A DNA stretch of 63,803 bases, taken from positions 1-63,803 of the forward strand of contig SUVW01000017.1 in the NCBI GenBank assembly GCA_015061815.1. The letters run 5' to 3'. The stretch comes from Lentisphaerota bacterium. GTDB lineage: Bacteria; Verrucomicrobiota; Lentisphaeria; Victivallales; Victivallaceae. Below are positions 51,422-60,659 of the stretch, in pieces. A program made the position numbers and the translations under genes. The notes under the pieces are model-generated. The model saw nothing but the letters and a program-made list of their open reading frames with translations, ran no database searches and was not told the DNA's origin. Numbering within the stretch: the first letter of the stretch is position 1; the number at the start of each line of letters is the position of its first letter.

Positions 51422-52875
51422 ATAAATTTATCGCGTGCGTTTCAGCACTGACAGTTTTGACACTCCACGCCGAAAGTGTCCATTTTTTCGGCGGCGGAGA
51501 TTTCACCGAAAAAGGCATCTACGGCTATGGTGCCGCCACCTTTTCCCCCAGTATGAAAACTATTGTCAAATGGAATGAAGCCGATGGCTTCATGCATGTC
51601 GAACTGCAAAAAGGTGCTGATTTAGGCCGGGCAGGTATAAAATTTTACAATTCGGTAAAAGTTCCTGCCGGATTGAAGTTCGACATCCGCTTCCGCGCCA
51701 GAGGAAACGGCAAGATCTGGTTTGAAAGGGGAAACAGTTCGATCAAAACCAGACAGACAGCGTTGACCGGAGAGTGGAAACTTTACAATCTCACTCTGGA
51801 TTGTTCAAAAAACAATGATGAGTTGTTCAACACCGTGTATTTATATTTGCATGGCAAAGATGCCGCTGTCGATCTGGATGACCTCACCATCACTGCTTCC
51901 GCATTTGACACCCTGATCGTGCCGCCGACCGGAGCAATGGTCGTAAAAACCGGTTCACAGGTCCCCGAACAGCTCTTCAATGTCTATCCGCGTGATGTAA
52001 AGGGCAATTTCCTATTTTCCGCCCCGGGAGAGTTGAAAAAACCATCGGTCACCCCGGCAGAATCTTCCCTCGGTAAAGTGACGTTTCCGGGATTCACCGC
52101 TGAAAAAGAGGGGTTCTACCGTGTCACCTTTACCACCGGCGGAGTAAGTGCTTTGCGGGATGTCGTCGTCGCTCCGGAAGCCGAAGTGAAGGCTCTGGAA
52201 GAGGCCGCCGGCAAAGTCGATCTGCAGGGTAAACCGCTGCGGATCTTGTATCTGGCAGACTCACTGTCCGACTTTGAACGCGACCATAATCACGCTGCCA
52301 TCACCGCCGGAATGCTTGAAAAACACAATCCCGGTCTGGTGACCTTCCGCAATGCCGGTATCGGCGGAGATATAGCACGTTATATCAACTGGCGGTTGAA
52401 TACTGTTCCGGAAAAACAATCCGTAATGAGAAGATATATGTACGATGAAATATGGGCAGGCAAATACGATATAATTTTTATATCGGTCGGTCAGAATGAC
52501 ACTCTGGCATTTGCCAGACACAACTTCAAAGAACCCCAGTTACCTCTGCGGTGGACTGAAAGTTATCTGCGTGAGATCGTGACTGCTCTCAAAAAGAAAA
52601 CCGATGCCAGAATCGTACTGGTATCCGGATTTTCCACCCCGGAAAACAATAATAAAAGTTTGCGTTTCGGAGTTCCCGAACTGGTGGAAGATTACAACCG
52701 CCGGGCGCAGAAAGTCGCCGGGGAATTCGGAGTGGAATTTTTTGATATATACAGCGAATTCAAAAAATTCTCCAATGAAGAAAAGTTGAAACTTTACAAC
52801 TCCGACCTGGTGCATCTTTCTCCGGCCGGACACCGGATGACGGCACTGAAATATCTGGAGTATTTGGCCCTTTGA
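51418..52875 (+). CDS. Secreted SGNH/GDSL hydrolase with N-terminal beta domain
   Basis: A 485-residue protein with a signal peptide (NKFIACVSALTVLTLHA). An N-terminal carbohydrate-binding-like beta sandwich (about 20-165) and an Ig-like stretch precede the SGNH domain. Block I is YLADSLSDF (nucleophile Ser282), block II is GIGGD, block III is ISVGQNDT (Asn360) and block V is DLVHLSPAGH (Asp463, His466), so the catalytic set is complete. It is probably a carbohydrate esterase outside the cytoplasm. Translational coupling to trehalase suggests a shared glycan or acylated disaccharide substrate (inference). Confidence 0.87.
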   Translation: MNKFIACVSALTVLTLHAESVHFFGGGDFTEKGIYGYGAATFSPSMKTIVKWNEADGFMHVELQKGADLGRAGIKFYNSVKVPAGLKFDIRFRARGNGKIWFERGNSSIKTRQTALTGEWKLYNLTLDCSKNNDELFNTVYLYLHGKDAAVDLDDLTITASAFDTLIVPPTGAMVVKTGSQVPEQLFNVYPRDVKGNFLFSAPGELKKPSVTPAESSLGKVTFPGFTAEKEGFYRVTFTTGGVSALRDVVVAPEAEVKALEEAAGKVDLQGKPLRILYLADSLSDFERDHNHAAITAGMLEKHNPGLVTFRNAGIGGDIARYINWRLNTVPEKQSVMRRYMYDEIWAGKYDIIFISVGQNDTLAFARHNFKEPQLPLRWTESYLREIVTALKKKTDARIVLVSGFSTPENNNKSLRFGVPELVEDYNRRAQKVAGEFGVEFFDIYSEFKKFSNEEKLKLYNSDLVHLSPAGHRMTALKYLEYLAL

Positions 52876-52907
52876 ATTCTCCGGAGGGAGTGCAAACAAA
52901 ACACCGT

Positions 52908-52937
52908 CAGGGCGTGTGGATGCAACCGCACGCCCTG
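52908..52937 (+). terminator. GC-rich hairpin after the SGNH gene
   Basis: CAGGGCGTG pairs perfectly with CACGCCCTG around a 12-base loop, 32 bp after the stop. It is followed by AACTGTATCAAAAAG, so no U tract follows. Confidence 0.5.
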
Positions 52938-53044
52938 AACTGTATCAAAAAGTTTGCAAACCAACGTGGTGAGTGCAGGCGTGGTCGGTGGAGCGACCGT
53001 GACGGACAAAACGGACTTAACAGACGATAACGGACACGGGGTGG
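52938..53044. other. Intergenic stretch with degenerate 9-bp periodic repeat
   Basis: After a hairpin GGTCG/CGACC (52983-52998), four 9-mers of the type ACGGACnnA run at 53002-53037 (ACGGACAAA, ACGGACTTA, ACAGACGAT, AACGGACAC). It separates two convergent operons. No credible open frame is present; the TTG-started frame across it ignores the neighbouring gene's stop. Confidence 0.5.
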
Positions 53045-53644
53045 TTACCCGTCTGCAAACAAACGCTTGCAGTCTGCACCCCCCGCGCCCAGCGCAGCGT
53101 CCCGGATCGGACGCAAGCGTTCTTTATTGGCCTCCACCTCATCGGTTTTATCCAGATTATCATAGATCAATTCCGGCTTGGCACCATTGGCAATACGCTG
53201 CTGTTTGAATTCTTCTGCTTCCTCCCGGATGGCAAAGACATTCATGGAACAAGTCGGTTCCAGCAGATTTATCAGATCATAAACGCAATAAAAGCCGGTT
53301 TTGGTAAAAATCGGGATCACCCACCCGGGACAATGACAGCAATACTTTTCGCATGCCCCGGCATCGTTATCCAGATTCTTGGTCAGACTCGGGCAAATTG
53401 AGCTGCCGCTGAGCATTTTGGTGTCAGAAACAAATCCCTTTTTATTCTGGATAATATTTTCCTCTTTGGCGATCATGCCCCAATATTCTTTCATCCCGGC
53501 AATGCCTTTGCGGGAAAACAGATCCAGACAATGATGCTCCTGATGACGGCTGATTTCCAGATAGTAATCTTCCAAGCCGTTCTTTTTATCAAGAAACTTG
53601 AATACTTCGTTATAAAATCTTACAAAATGGTCACTGGGAATCAT
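53045..53644 (-). CDS. Cys-rich hypothetical protein, partner of the upstream small protein
   Basis: A 199-residue soluble protein of unknown function. It has 'YYLEISRHQEHHCLDLFSRKGIAGMKEYWGMIAKEENI' and a Cys cluster ICPSLTKNLDNDAGACEKYCCHCPGW near residues 85-115 that could bind a metal. It ends with a low-complexity tail (GAGGADCKRLFADG) encoded by GC-rich DNA that may be a junction with foreign sequence. The ATG at 53644 overlaps the previous stop (ATGA). It is last in the aldolase operon. It faintly resembles the L-2-amino-thiazoline-4-carboxylate hydrolase-like superfamily, unproven. Confidence 0.65.
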   Translation of the reverse strand: MIPSDHFVRFYNEVFKFLDKKNGLEDYYLEISRHQEHHCLDLFSRKGIAGMKEYWGMIAKEENIIQNKKGFVSDTKMLSGSSICPSLTKNLDNDAGACEKYCCHCPGWVIPIFTKTGFYCVYDLINLLEPTCSMNVFAIREEAEEFKQQRIANGAKPELIYDNLDKTDEVEANKERLRPIRDAALGAGGADCKRLFADG

Positions 53645-54090
53645 TTTCCGCACCCTTTCCTGCGAAATGTCTGAATACAGTGCCCTTCTTCCAAAACTTC
53701 AACCGACGATTCCCACTGCGTATTTTTGCACATCCCGGCATTTACTTCGCTGGTTTGCAGACATGCGTATTCAGAGATCTTCAACCCCATCTTTTTCAGA
53801 TGACGGATGGCGGGACATTCAAAAACTTCCAATATGATCTCATCCGGATTTACCGAAAGCTGATATTTTGCTCCCTCACGGAAATAAAACCAGTTAAGAT
53901 GCTCCAGCAGTTCTGAAGCATCTCCGGCAGCAAGTTTGTCGTGGATGGATTTGTAAACTTTTTCTCCGGTGTCCTGCAAAATACCTTTGAGTGCATCCAC
54001 CCCGTAGTTTTCGGCAATATAGTCAAGCGTCGTGTTGGTCGTCCCGTGAAAGTCACGGTGAAGTTCATTGTTTTCCTGATAACGCAGCAT
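53641..54090 (-). CDS. Small protein of the ATC-hydrolase-like type (function unknown)
   Basis: A 149-residue protein opening with 'NNELHRDFHGTTNTTLDYIAENYGVDALKGIL' and with a C-terminal 'ECPAIRHLKKMGLKISEYACLQTSEVNAGMC' segment. This resembles small proteins found beside DHDPS/NAL-type aldolases and loosely the L-2-amino-thiazoline-4-carboxylate hydrolase family. Three conserved-looking Cys may bind a metal or a thiol substrate. The ATG at 54090 follows AAGGTG; the longer open frame overlaps the aldolase gene. It is translationally coupled to the 199-residue protein. Confidence 0.65.
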   Translation of the reverse strand: MLRYQENNELHRDFHGTTNTTLDYIAENYGVDALKGILQDTGEKVYKSIHDKLAAGDASELLEHLNWFYFREGAKYQLSVNPDEIILEVFECPAIRHLKKMGLKISEYACLQTSEVNAGMCKNTQWESSVEVLEEGHCIQTFRRKGCGK

Positions 54091-54100
54091 TTGTTCACCT

Positions 54101-55000
54101 TCAGTCAAGTATATCCCGGTATTTTTCCACGCAAGCATCGACTCTGGCTTTGGCCTCATCGGTCAAACCGGACATCTCCTGGGCAATCGTATACGGAGTA
54201 CTGCACAGACCGAGTTTGGTCAATGCGTATTTCTGACCATTCCAAACATTGGAAAGTTTAATACCGTAAACTCCGTGGAAGATATCGATAAAGAGATTCT
54301 GCAGACGGTTGGCTTCACTCCAATCTTTTTGGTCAGCAGCTTTGGCAATATCGACCATGATTTTGGAACAGAGCGCGCCCATGCCGGAAATCATACCGTC
54401 GCAACCAACCATCAATGCTTCATCGACCGCCCACTCCTGCCCTTCCATAAAGAGGGTTTTGAAGCCTTTTTCTTTGCGGAGAACAAGCAGTTCCTTACGC
54501 AGCCACATATTGCTGGAAGAGTTTTTGATACCTTTCAGATTCGGGTGCGCCATCACCGTTTCAAACTGGTCAAGGGTAAAATTGATATTGTTGTTGGGCG
54601 GACAGTAGTAGAAGTAGACCGGACGATCGGCTTCATCAAGCACTTTGAGCAGAGATTTGACCGGATCAAGCGCACTGGTCCGCGCAGGATGCATGAATAC
54701 ATAGCTGTCAAATTGGTATTTGCTGTAACGTTTCATATTATCCAGCGACAACGGCAGACTGGTGGCATTGATACCGACAAGCAATTCCATTCTGTCGCCG
54801 ACGATTTCGCAGGCGGTTTTGACATAATCTTCTTTGAAGTCATCGCTGAAACTGCCCCACTCTCCCATCGAACCAAGCAGAAAAACACCGGTAAGTCCAT
54901 GACGGATGTTGCGTTCGAGGATATTTTTCAATCCTGCTTTGTCCAAAGAACCGTCCTCAAAGAGCGGAGTGACGGTAGCTGAATAAGTTTTGCTTGCCAT
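54101..55000 (-). CDS. DapA/NanA-family (dihydrodipicolinate synthase / N-acetylneuraminate lyase) aldolase
   Basis: A 299-residue class I aldolase TIM barrel. The phosphate/carboxylate-binding GSMGEW is near residue 43-48, the Schiff-base lysine is Lys159 in KGIKNSSSN, and the catalytic Tyr lies in YFYYCPP (129-135). YFYYCPP and the GIKNSS motif look more like sugar-acid or sialate lyases than canonical DapA (which has YNVPGRT), so a lyase acting on a catabolic 2-keto acid is likely. Neighbouring glycosidase genes and a FadR-type regulator support a catabolic role. It starts at 55000 with AAGGAA upstream. Confidence 0.83.
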   Translation of the reverse strand: MASKTYSATVTPLFEDGSLDKAGLKNILERNIRHGLTGVFLLGSMGEWGSFSDDFKEDYVKTACEIVGDRMELLVGINATSLPLSLDNMKRYSKYQFDSYVFMHPARTSALDPVKSLLKVLDEADRPVYFYYCPPNNNINFTLDQFETVMAHPNLKGIKNSSSNMWLRKELLVLRKEKGFKTLFMEGQEWAVDEALMVGCDGMISGMGALCSKIMVDIAKAADQKDWSEANRLQNLFIDIFHGVYGIKLSNVWNGQKYALTKLGLCSTPYTIAQEMSGLTDEAKARVDACVEKYRDILD

Positions 55001-55024
55001 AATCAAAGATTCCTTTCTATCATA

Positions 55025-56605
55025 TCAGATATCAGCGGCAACACCGATAGTGATCTTTTTTGCCGGATCAAATAACTCCGGAAACTCTCCATTCCACGAA
55101 AAATGCATTGAAGCCCGCTCAATGACCACACTTTCATCTGACTTGTTGGTCACTTTGATCACCGCTTCTTTGCCGGAATATTCCATAACAGGCAGAAGGT
55201 ATCGGCCGTCTTTTAAAACACACTTTATACCGTTGAATTCCACCTCCGCATCGCCCAGTCCCTCAAAAGAAAAAGCTATCTGCGGATCTTTTTCGGGAAC
55301 TTCACCGGTCACAAAAGTAAATTTACAGCTTGCTCCCGAAGAAAGTTCCTGCGGCAATTGATAAGGATAGATCCCCTGATCTTTAAGATTTTTACGCCAG
55401 ATGGAGAAGTATGCATCATTGCTCCCGGCCCGCCAGCCCTTGAGAAAATCCGGTTCATCCATGTGCAGATCATCATACGAGATATCTATGGAAAAGTTTT
55501 TTCCCCGCAGAGATTCCAAAGTGCCGCACTCCTGAAAAATTTCCATCATTTTCTTTTTGTTGCGGATATTCATGAAGTTAAATAAATATATCCCGTCCGA
55601 ACCATTGCCCAACGCGACCCGGCAGGCTCCCCGGATAAACGGCAGCTGACGGTTGTCAAAGGGTTCTTTGGTCCACGCACCGGCCGGAGCATCCGACGGA
55701 TAACCGGGATAAGGCTGATGCGGTGTGTCGATACATGCAGTAACCGGGAAATCTGCTTTGCCGACGGCTTCTTTCCACGCTCCCGGATCAAGGATATAAC
55801 TGCGCAGGTACTTCGGAGAGATGATGATGCGGTCAATATACCCTCTTTTTGCCCACTCCACCGCATCCAAGCCGTGATAACGGGCAGAAGCGACCGTCGC
55901 CGGAACTCTGGGCGCGATCAATATTTTATGTCCGCGCTTTACTGCGAACTCATCAACCATCTCTTTTACAGAGCGGATGAATTCATTCATTGCCGGAATA
56001 TTCTTTTCTCCTTCACCATCATTGAAGTGCGGCACATGCCGCATCCAATCGAGAATAATGCCGTCCACGTCATAAAGTTCCAGATTCTCTTTTATCACGT
56101 TGAACATCATCTCGCGCACCTGCGGATGTTCAAAGGACAATCCGGATTGCGGCGCGCAGGTTTGAGTCCGCATTTCCGGGTGATCCATCCACAACTGACT
56201 GTGGCCCGGGGATTTTTCCACCCAGGTGCCGTGCTGATCATTCATCCGGATGGTGATCCATGCTGCCATATTTTTTTCTCTGGCGCGCTGCAGCAAATAG
56301 GCATTGGAATCACACCCCATATTACGAAGAACGACAATATTGGCTGCATTACGGTAGCTCCAGACAGAAGGTTTACCGCAAAACCAGGGCTGATCCAGAC
56401 CTTTTTCCATCTCAAATCCGGCGATGTACTCATTTACGGCTTTGGCTCCCGGATACATGGCGGAAGCTCCGCCGGTACCGATAACCATACTTTTGACATC
56501 GGTATTTTTCAGATCATCGACTATATGATCAAGATCTTTGGGAAGCATCGTACCGGCTTCGCTGTAGTAATAGCGGGCATTGCAGTCTTCATCAAAAAAC
56601 AGCAT
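55025..56605 (-). CDS. GHL10-like TIM-barrel putative glycoside hydrolase (cytoplasmic)
   Basis: A 526-residue protein without a signal peptide. The barrel has AAWITIRMNDQHGTW (near 115), 'SFEHPQVREMMFNVIKENLELYDVDGIILDWMRHVPHF' (Asp181, Asp186 before Trp187) and 'KILIAPRVPATVASARYHGLDAVEWAKRGYIDRIIISP'. This is the pattern of GHL10/DUF4015-type glycosidase-like barrels, where the 'DGI-x-LDW' strand carries an acidic active-site residue. A C-terminal beta sandwich follows (about 400-526). Substrate unknown. It sits 12 bp after the DUF4091 gene and 24 bp before the aldolase gene. Confidence 0.7.
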   Translation of the reverse strand: MLFFDEDCNARYYYSEAGTMLPKDLDHIVDDLKNTDVKSMVIGTGGASAMYPGAKAVNEYIAGFEMEKGLDQPWFCGKPSVWSYRNAANIVVLRNMGCDSNAYLLQRAREKNMAAWITIRMNDQHGTWVEKSPGHSQLWMDHPEMRTQTCAPQSGLSFEHPQVREMMFNVIKENLELYDVDGIILDWMRHVPHFNDGEGEKNIPAMNEFIRSVKEMVDEFAVKRGHKILIAPRVPATVASARYHGLDAVEWAKRGYIDRIIISPKYLRSYILDPGAWKEAVGKADFPVTACIDTPHQPYPGYPSDAPAGAWTKEPFDNRQLPFIRGACRVALGNGSDGIYLFNFMNIRNKKKMMEIFQECGTLESLRGKNFSIDISYDDLHMDEPDFLKGWRAGSNDAYFSIWRKNLKDQGIYPYQLPQELSSGASCKFTFVTGEVPEKDPQIAFSFEGLGDAEVEFNGIKCVLKDGRYLLPVMEYSGKEAVIKVTNKSDESVVIERASMHFSWNGEFPELFDPAKKITIGVAADI

Positions 56606-56617
56606 TTTTACAATTCC

Positions 56618-59600
56618 TCACCTTTTGATCCGTTCAATAAAATCATATAACGCTGTGCGGGTTTTATTCATCTCCTGAATATCTTTGCAGTAAACCGTCA
56701 TGCTGGAACAAAATCCGTCACAGATCTTCTGCAATTGAGCTTTAAGTTCCAACTGTTCTTCCGCCGGTTTGGCAGCGACAAGCCGTCTTGCCAATCGGAC
56801 AGCCAGTACATCATCCAATCCGTCGCGCAGCGCAGTGGCACGGCGGGAGGGGTAACTTTCACCATTCGGGCCGGGATAGAAGATCGCACCCATACCGTTA
56901 TTGGTATTGTGAGTGTCATTCCAGCGCGACCAGTCGATATCGTTACTGCCGATAAATTGCGTATTGAACCGCCAGAGATGGTAATCCCAGTAGAGCATCC
57001 CTTCAATAAATTCAAACCCGATCATCTCCCACGGAAAAGCTCTGGCGAAAATCAACGGCTGATCCACCCGCTCAAAGTTGGCAAACGGATAATATCCGCC
57101 GCCGCCGACATAACTCCAGAGCTTCGTGCCGTATTTGTCATGCATCTGTTTATTGAATCTGGGATAGGCAAAAGCATTGGTTGGACAGTGGATATCCATA
57201 TATTTGTAAATTTCCTGATTCATGATCGGCTCGGCGATGGTGGAAACGATTTTGATATCTTGGGGCAGGAATTTTTTGACATTGGAAAATGCGGAAATCA
57301 CCGGGATATTGAGGTGTTTCATCGATTCATCGAATCCGTAGAGATAGATATCGATCTTATCTCCACCGGGGACAGAACGGATGAAGTCATATTTCTTTTT
57401 TAAATCCCGTACTGTCCGGCTGATGCAGGTGTTTATCAAACGGATGGAAATTACTTTGTCAGTCCCCTTGTCAAAAATCACACTGCCGAGGTTTTCACCG
57501 GTACGCAGATTATCCATCCAGAAAGAACTTCCGAGACGCATTTTGCTGATTCCGGTCAGCGTTGGAGCAAGATCCTGCCGCCGGGAATACATCTGATCGA
57601 AATCCCGGATCGTTCCATCGGCGAGAGTCATTTGGGCAACTTTACCGTTATAGGAACTGGCGGCTTCCATCAAAAAGAACTTTTGTACCGGACGGGCACG
57701 CATGGTGCGGATCTCGCTGTTGTGGACTTTTATATAACGGTATGCGGAAGTATCTCCTTTGGGGGTAATGACCAGATCGAGTTCTTCGATGCCGTTATCC
57801 GTTTTTCGGGAAACGAGTTCGCTTGCGGAATCAATGGGGATAAAATTTTCACCATCGGCACTGCCGAAAAGCTGGATAAAATTCCCCATATCCGCTTCGG
57901 GGTGGGCCATTGATTCCAGCTGACTGCGGCCCAGGTTGATTCCCCTGAGGCCCTGTTTGATCGCCCATGTCAATTCTTCTGCGTCAAATGAACAGTAAGC
58001 GTAAAGGTCGGATGGACACAGGCGGTGGTCAATCATTGCTTTTATGGAATTTTCTCTGGCTTTGCGGCCGAGTTTGTCACCGTGCCACCCCCCAAAAGCG
58101 GCGTAACGCCATCCTCCGAGCGTCGGTATATAATCTTCACCGAAAGAGAAGCTGCGTACTTTTACCGTCAGCGGCAATTGAGCAAGAATTTCACCTTTAT
58201 GCAGAACTTCTACGGTGTATTCATAAGTGCCGGGCCGGGTATCCGGCGCACTGGTAATATCGATCTGCACCGGCTGATTGACATAAGATTCCATATCAAA
58301 AGGCGTTCCCGCCGTATAATTTTTCAGGACATCCGGCATTTCCACATCACCGCCGAGAGTCAGCGGCAACTGGGCATTGGGTTCTGCCATAAGAGTTATA
58401 TAATCCATCAGATAGAGTTTGACCTCCGGGGCAGCAGCTGCAGCAGGAGTAACTTTTACCGCCAGATCCTGAACTCCGCGCCGGGCGGTACTCAACACCA
58501 GCTGGGCACTCTCTGCTTCACCTGCGGCAAGATCCAGAGAAATGCTCCTGAAAAGTTTTTCCGGACTGCCGGCACGACGGAAGGTATGTGTAAGAGAAGA
58601 TTCGGCAAAACCGGCACTGACACCGATATTACCGACAGCACTTCCCTCTTTGAAACTGGCATCCGAAACCCGGCGGGCGCGGGAGACCAGAGAATCAACC
58701 TTGCGGGCAAATTGAAGTGCCGCCTGAACTTCCGGCTGACCATCGAGAAATTTGAAGTAATTCCGGTAAAAGGTATCTCCCCAATGTCCGGCGGCCTCAT
58801 GAAAGTAGAGTTCTCCTGCATAAACGATCTGGGCGAAACGATCACGGACACTTCTTTGCTCCAGCAGAATGGGCAGGAATTTCTCCGTTTCCTGAATCAG
58901 TTTATTGCGTCGGGAAGTGAGATTTTCACGGTGAAAATTAAAAACATTACTCCAAGGGCGAATATTGTTGTTGCCGCTCCAAGCCTGTTTGATGTAAAGA
59001 CCGTTATCCTTGAAAATCTTATCAGCGTGCGCCAGAGTTCTTTCGGCTTCTTCAACGACGATCATTGCCAGAGCATTTTCGATGATGCGCAAAGGACGCA
59101 CTTTGATGACAGGGGAACCGTTTGGGATCAGCAGAGTTCTGCCGATAGTATTCAACCCGCCGGAAACAAATATATCCTGATTGGCGGAATCGCGAAAAAT
59201 CACACCTTCCGCACCGGCGGCAACGGTTATGTTTTTGCCGTTGACGGTGTAAGTACGGCTGTATCTGCCCGGAGCATCTCCGGCGGATATGAGCCATGAT
59301 TCACCCTGATTTTCTGCGAGGATAGTCACCCCGGATGGCCATTGAAAAGCAACAGCTTTATTCGCCGGAGTCAACTGCATGATGTCCAGTCCCAAAGTAG
59401 TAAAGTCCATCATCAGCGTGAATTTTGTAAGAGCAATCTTACCATCCCATTTGAAGTGGGTCAACGCATTTTTTTGCACTGAAAATCCCGGTAATCCCGG
59501 CCCCTCCGGAACCGGAGGTGGTTTGGGTGGCTGATAACTGCTGGGCATGATCTCCACTTCCAAAGAGTTTATGGTAACGGTGCCGGCAGTTAGTTTGGTA

Positions 59601-60073
59601 ACGTTGATCATCGGACAGACAAAACCCAGATCGGGCAGTTTCTGCTGTTTGAGATCGACTTCAACGGTCAGCTGATGGGTTCCGGGGATCAGCGGGAAGC
59701 CCCGGGTGGCACTGCCGGAAAAGTTGCCGTACCAGCTGTATTTTTTGTTTTTGGGTTTCAAGCCGAATGTAAGATGTCCGGCCAGAGTGACATCGGCACT
59801 GACGGTGAATTTGAGCGTATAGCGCCGGTACTCCTCCTTGTTGGCCGGATCATGGTGATAGACCTGCAGCCGGTAGGACGGATAGGATTTATCGGGCAGC
59901 ACGATGAATGAACCCAGCGGCAATTCCGCATTGGGGGAAACCGGTTTGAATTTAGCGGCCTGCCCCTTATTGACGTAAGTACGCAGATGATCCAGACGCA
60001 ATGCCCGTTTTTCTCCGGCACCGGCAATCAGAAATGAGAGCACAGCTACCGCTGACGCAAGTTTTTTCAACAT
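56618..60073 (-). CDS. Large secreted DUF4091/GH123-like enzyme
   Basis: A 1151-residue protein with a signal peptide (KLASAVAVLSFLIAGAG). Residues of about 25-175 form a beta domain duplicated as the separate protein encoded just upstream. Then comes a Pro-rich linker (PPKPPPVPEGPG), a large beta region, and a catalytic-type barrel from about 640 with YLYGFDESMKH, 'IVSTIAEPIMNQEIYKYMDIHCPTN', 'KLWSYVGGGGYYPF', 'GFEFIEGMLYWDYHLWRFN' and 'NGMGAIFYPGPNGESYPSRRATALRDGLDD'. The last motif is diagnostic of DUF4091, related to GH123 N-acetyl-beta-galactosaminidases. The Asp-Glu of FDES is the likely catalytic pair. A hexosaminidase-type activity is plausible but not proven. Confidence 0.82.
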   Translation of the reverse strand: MLKKLASAVAVLSFLIAGAGEKRALRLDHLRTYVNKGQAAKFKPVSPNAELPLGSFIVLPDKSYPSYRLQVYHHDPANKEEYRRYTLKFTVSADVTLAGHLTFGLKPKNKKYSWYGNFSGSATRGFPLIPGTHQLTVEVDLKQQKLPDLGFVCPMINVTKLTAGTVTINSLEVEIMPSSYQPPKPPPVPEGPGLPGFSVQKNALTHFKWDGKIALTKFTLMMDFTTLGLDIMQLTPANKAVAFQWPSGVTILAENQGESWLISAGDAPGRYSRTYTVNGKNITVAAGAEGVIFRDSANQDIFVSGGLNTIGRTLLIPNGSPVIKVRPLRIIENALAMIVVEEAERTLAHADKIFKDNGLYIKQAWSGNNNIRPWSNVFNFHRENLTSRRNKLIQETEKFLPILLEQRSVRDRFAQIVYAGELYFHEAAGHWGDTFYRNYFKFLDGQPEVQAALQFARKVDSLVSRARRVSDASFKEGSAVGNIGVSAGFAESSLTHTFRRAGSPEKLFRSISLDLAAGEAESAQLVLSTARRGVQDLAVKVTPAAAAAPEVKLYLMDYITLMAEPNAQLPLTLGGDVEMPDVLKNYTAGTPFDMESYVNQPVQIDITSAPDTRPGTYEYTVEVLHKGEILAQLPLTVKVRSFSFGEDYIPTLGGWRYAAFGGWHGDKLGRKARENSIKAMIDHRLCPSDLYAYCSFDAEELTWAIKQGLRGINLGRSQLESMAHPEADMGNFIQLFGSADGENFIPIDSASELVSRKTDNGIEELDLVITPKGDTSAYRYIKVHNSEIRTMRARPVQKFFLMEAASSYNGKVAQMTLADGTIRDFDQMYSRRQDLAPTLTGISKMRLGSSFWMDNLRTGENLGSVIFDKGTDKVISIRLINTCISRTVRDLKKKYDFIRSVPGGDKIDIYLYGFDESMKHLNIPVISAFSNVKKFLPQDIKIVSTIAEPIMNQEIYKYMDIHCPTNAFAYPRFNKQMHDKYGTKLWSYVGGGGYYPFANFERVDQPLIFARAFPWEMIGFEFIEGMLYWDYHLWRFNTQFIGSNDIDWSRWNDTHNTNNGMGAIFYPGPNGESYPSRRATALRDGLDDVLAVRLARRLVAAKPAEEQLELKAQLQKICDGFCSSMTVYCKDIQEMNKTRTALYDFIERIKR

Positions 60074-60092
60074 TTTTCACTCCTCGCTCAAA

Positions 60093-60635
60093 TCACTTAT
60101 TGGTAACTACTTCCACCGATTCCACCACAATGGAACCGCTTTTGAGATTACGGACAGTGATGGTGGGGCAGAGGTAAGCTATATCCGGGTATCTTTTGTG
60201 AGCTTTCAAATCCGCCGAAGTGGTGAATGTGTGCTGGCCCGGAGTAAGTTTTTTCACATCGTTTTTTGCGCGGATGGAACCGTACCAGCCATATTTTTTA
60301 TTTTTGCTTTTGATGGCGAAACTCAATTCCGCTTCCGGATTGACATCATCACTGACAGTCACGGTCAAAGTATATGTTTTGGTGTCAGTCAACGCCGCCG
60401 GATCGTGTCCGTAGAGCTGGATAAGGTATTTTTGAGCAGAAGCATCCGGAATAAATTTACGCCGTGTCATCGGGATCTCTGCACTTTTTGCCACATATTC
60501 AACAATTCCGGCGGCATCTTTGTTCTTGTAGGTGCGGAAGTGTTCCAAAGCCATTTTTACCGGTTCGGCGGATTCGGCAGCACCAAGCACTCCGCAAACT
60601 GCGATCGCCGCAATCAATAATAACATCTTTTTCAT
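60093..60635 (-). CDS. Secreted stand-alone beta-domain protein, paralogue of the DUF4091 N-terminal domain
   Basis: A 180-residue protein with a signal peptide (KKMLLLIAAIAVCGVLGA). The remainder aligns along its length with residues of about 25-175 of the next protein in the operon. Shared positions include H(F/L)RTY-NK, HDPA, YTL-x-x-TVS-x-DV, LxF-x-x-K-x-KNKKY-x-WYG, PG-x-H-x-x-T and PD-x-x-x-CP-x-I-x-V. It has no catalytic motif. It could be a glycan-binding or docking module working beside the enzyme. It lies 19 bp before the DUF4091 gene. Confidence 0.8.
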   Translation of the reverse strand: MKKMLLLIAAIAVCGVLGAAESAEPVKMALEHFRTYKNKDAAGIVEYVAKSAEIPMTRRKFIPDASAQKYLIQLYGHDPAALTDTKTYTLTVTVSDDVNPEAELSFAIKSKNKKYGWYGSIRAKNDVKKLTPGQHTFTTSADLKAHKRYPDIAYLCPTITVRNLKSGSIVVESVEVVTNK

Positions 60636-60659
60636 GACAGTATTCCTTTTATAAATTGA

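Noticed and set aside
52954..53208. Plus-strand frame with a subtilase-like DDNGHG string
   Set aside because: It starts with TTG without a ribosome site, runs antisense through the better supported 199-residue gene, and has no other protease motif.
58025..59299. 424-codon plus-strand frame inside the DUF4091 gene
   Set aside because: Antisense shadow; the minus-strand gene carries the diagnostic DUF4091 motifs.
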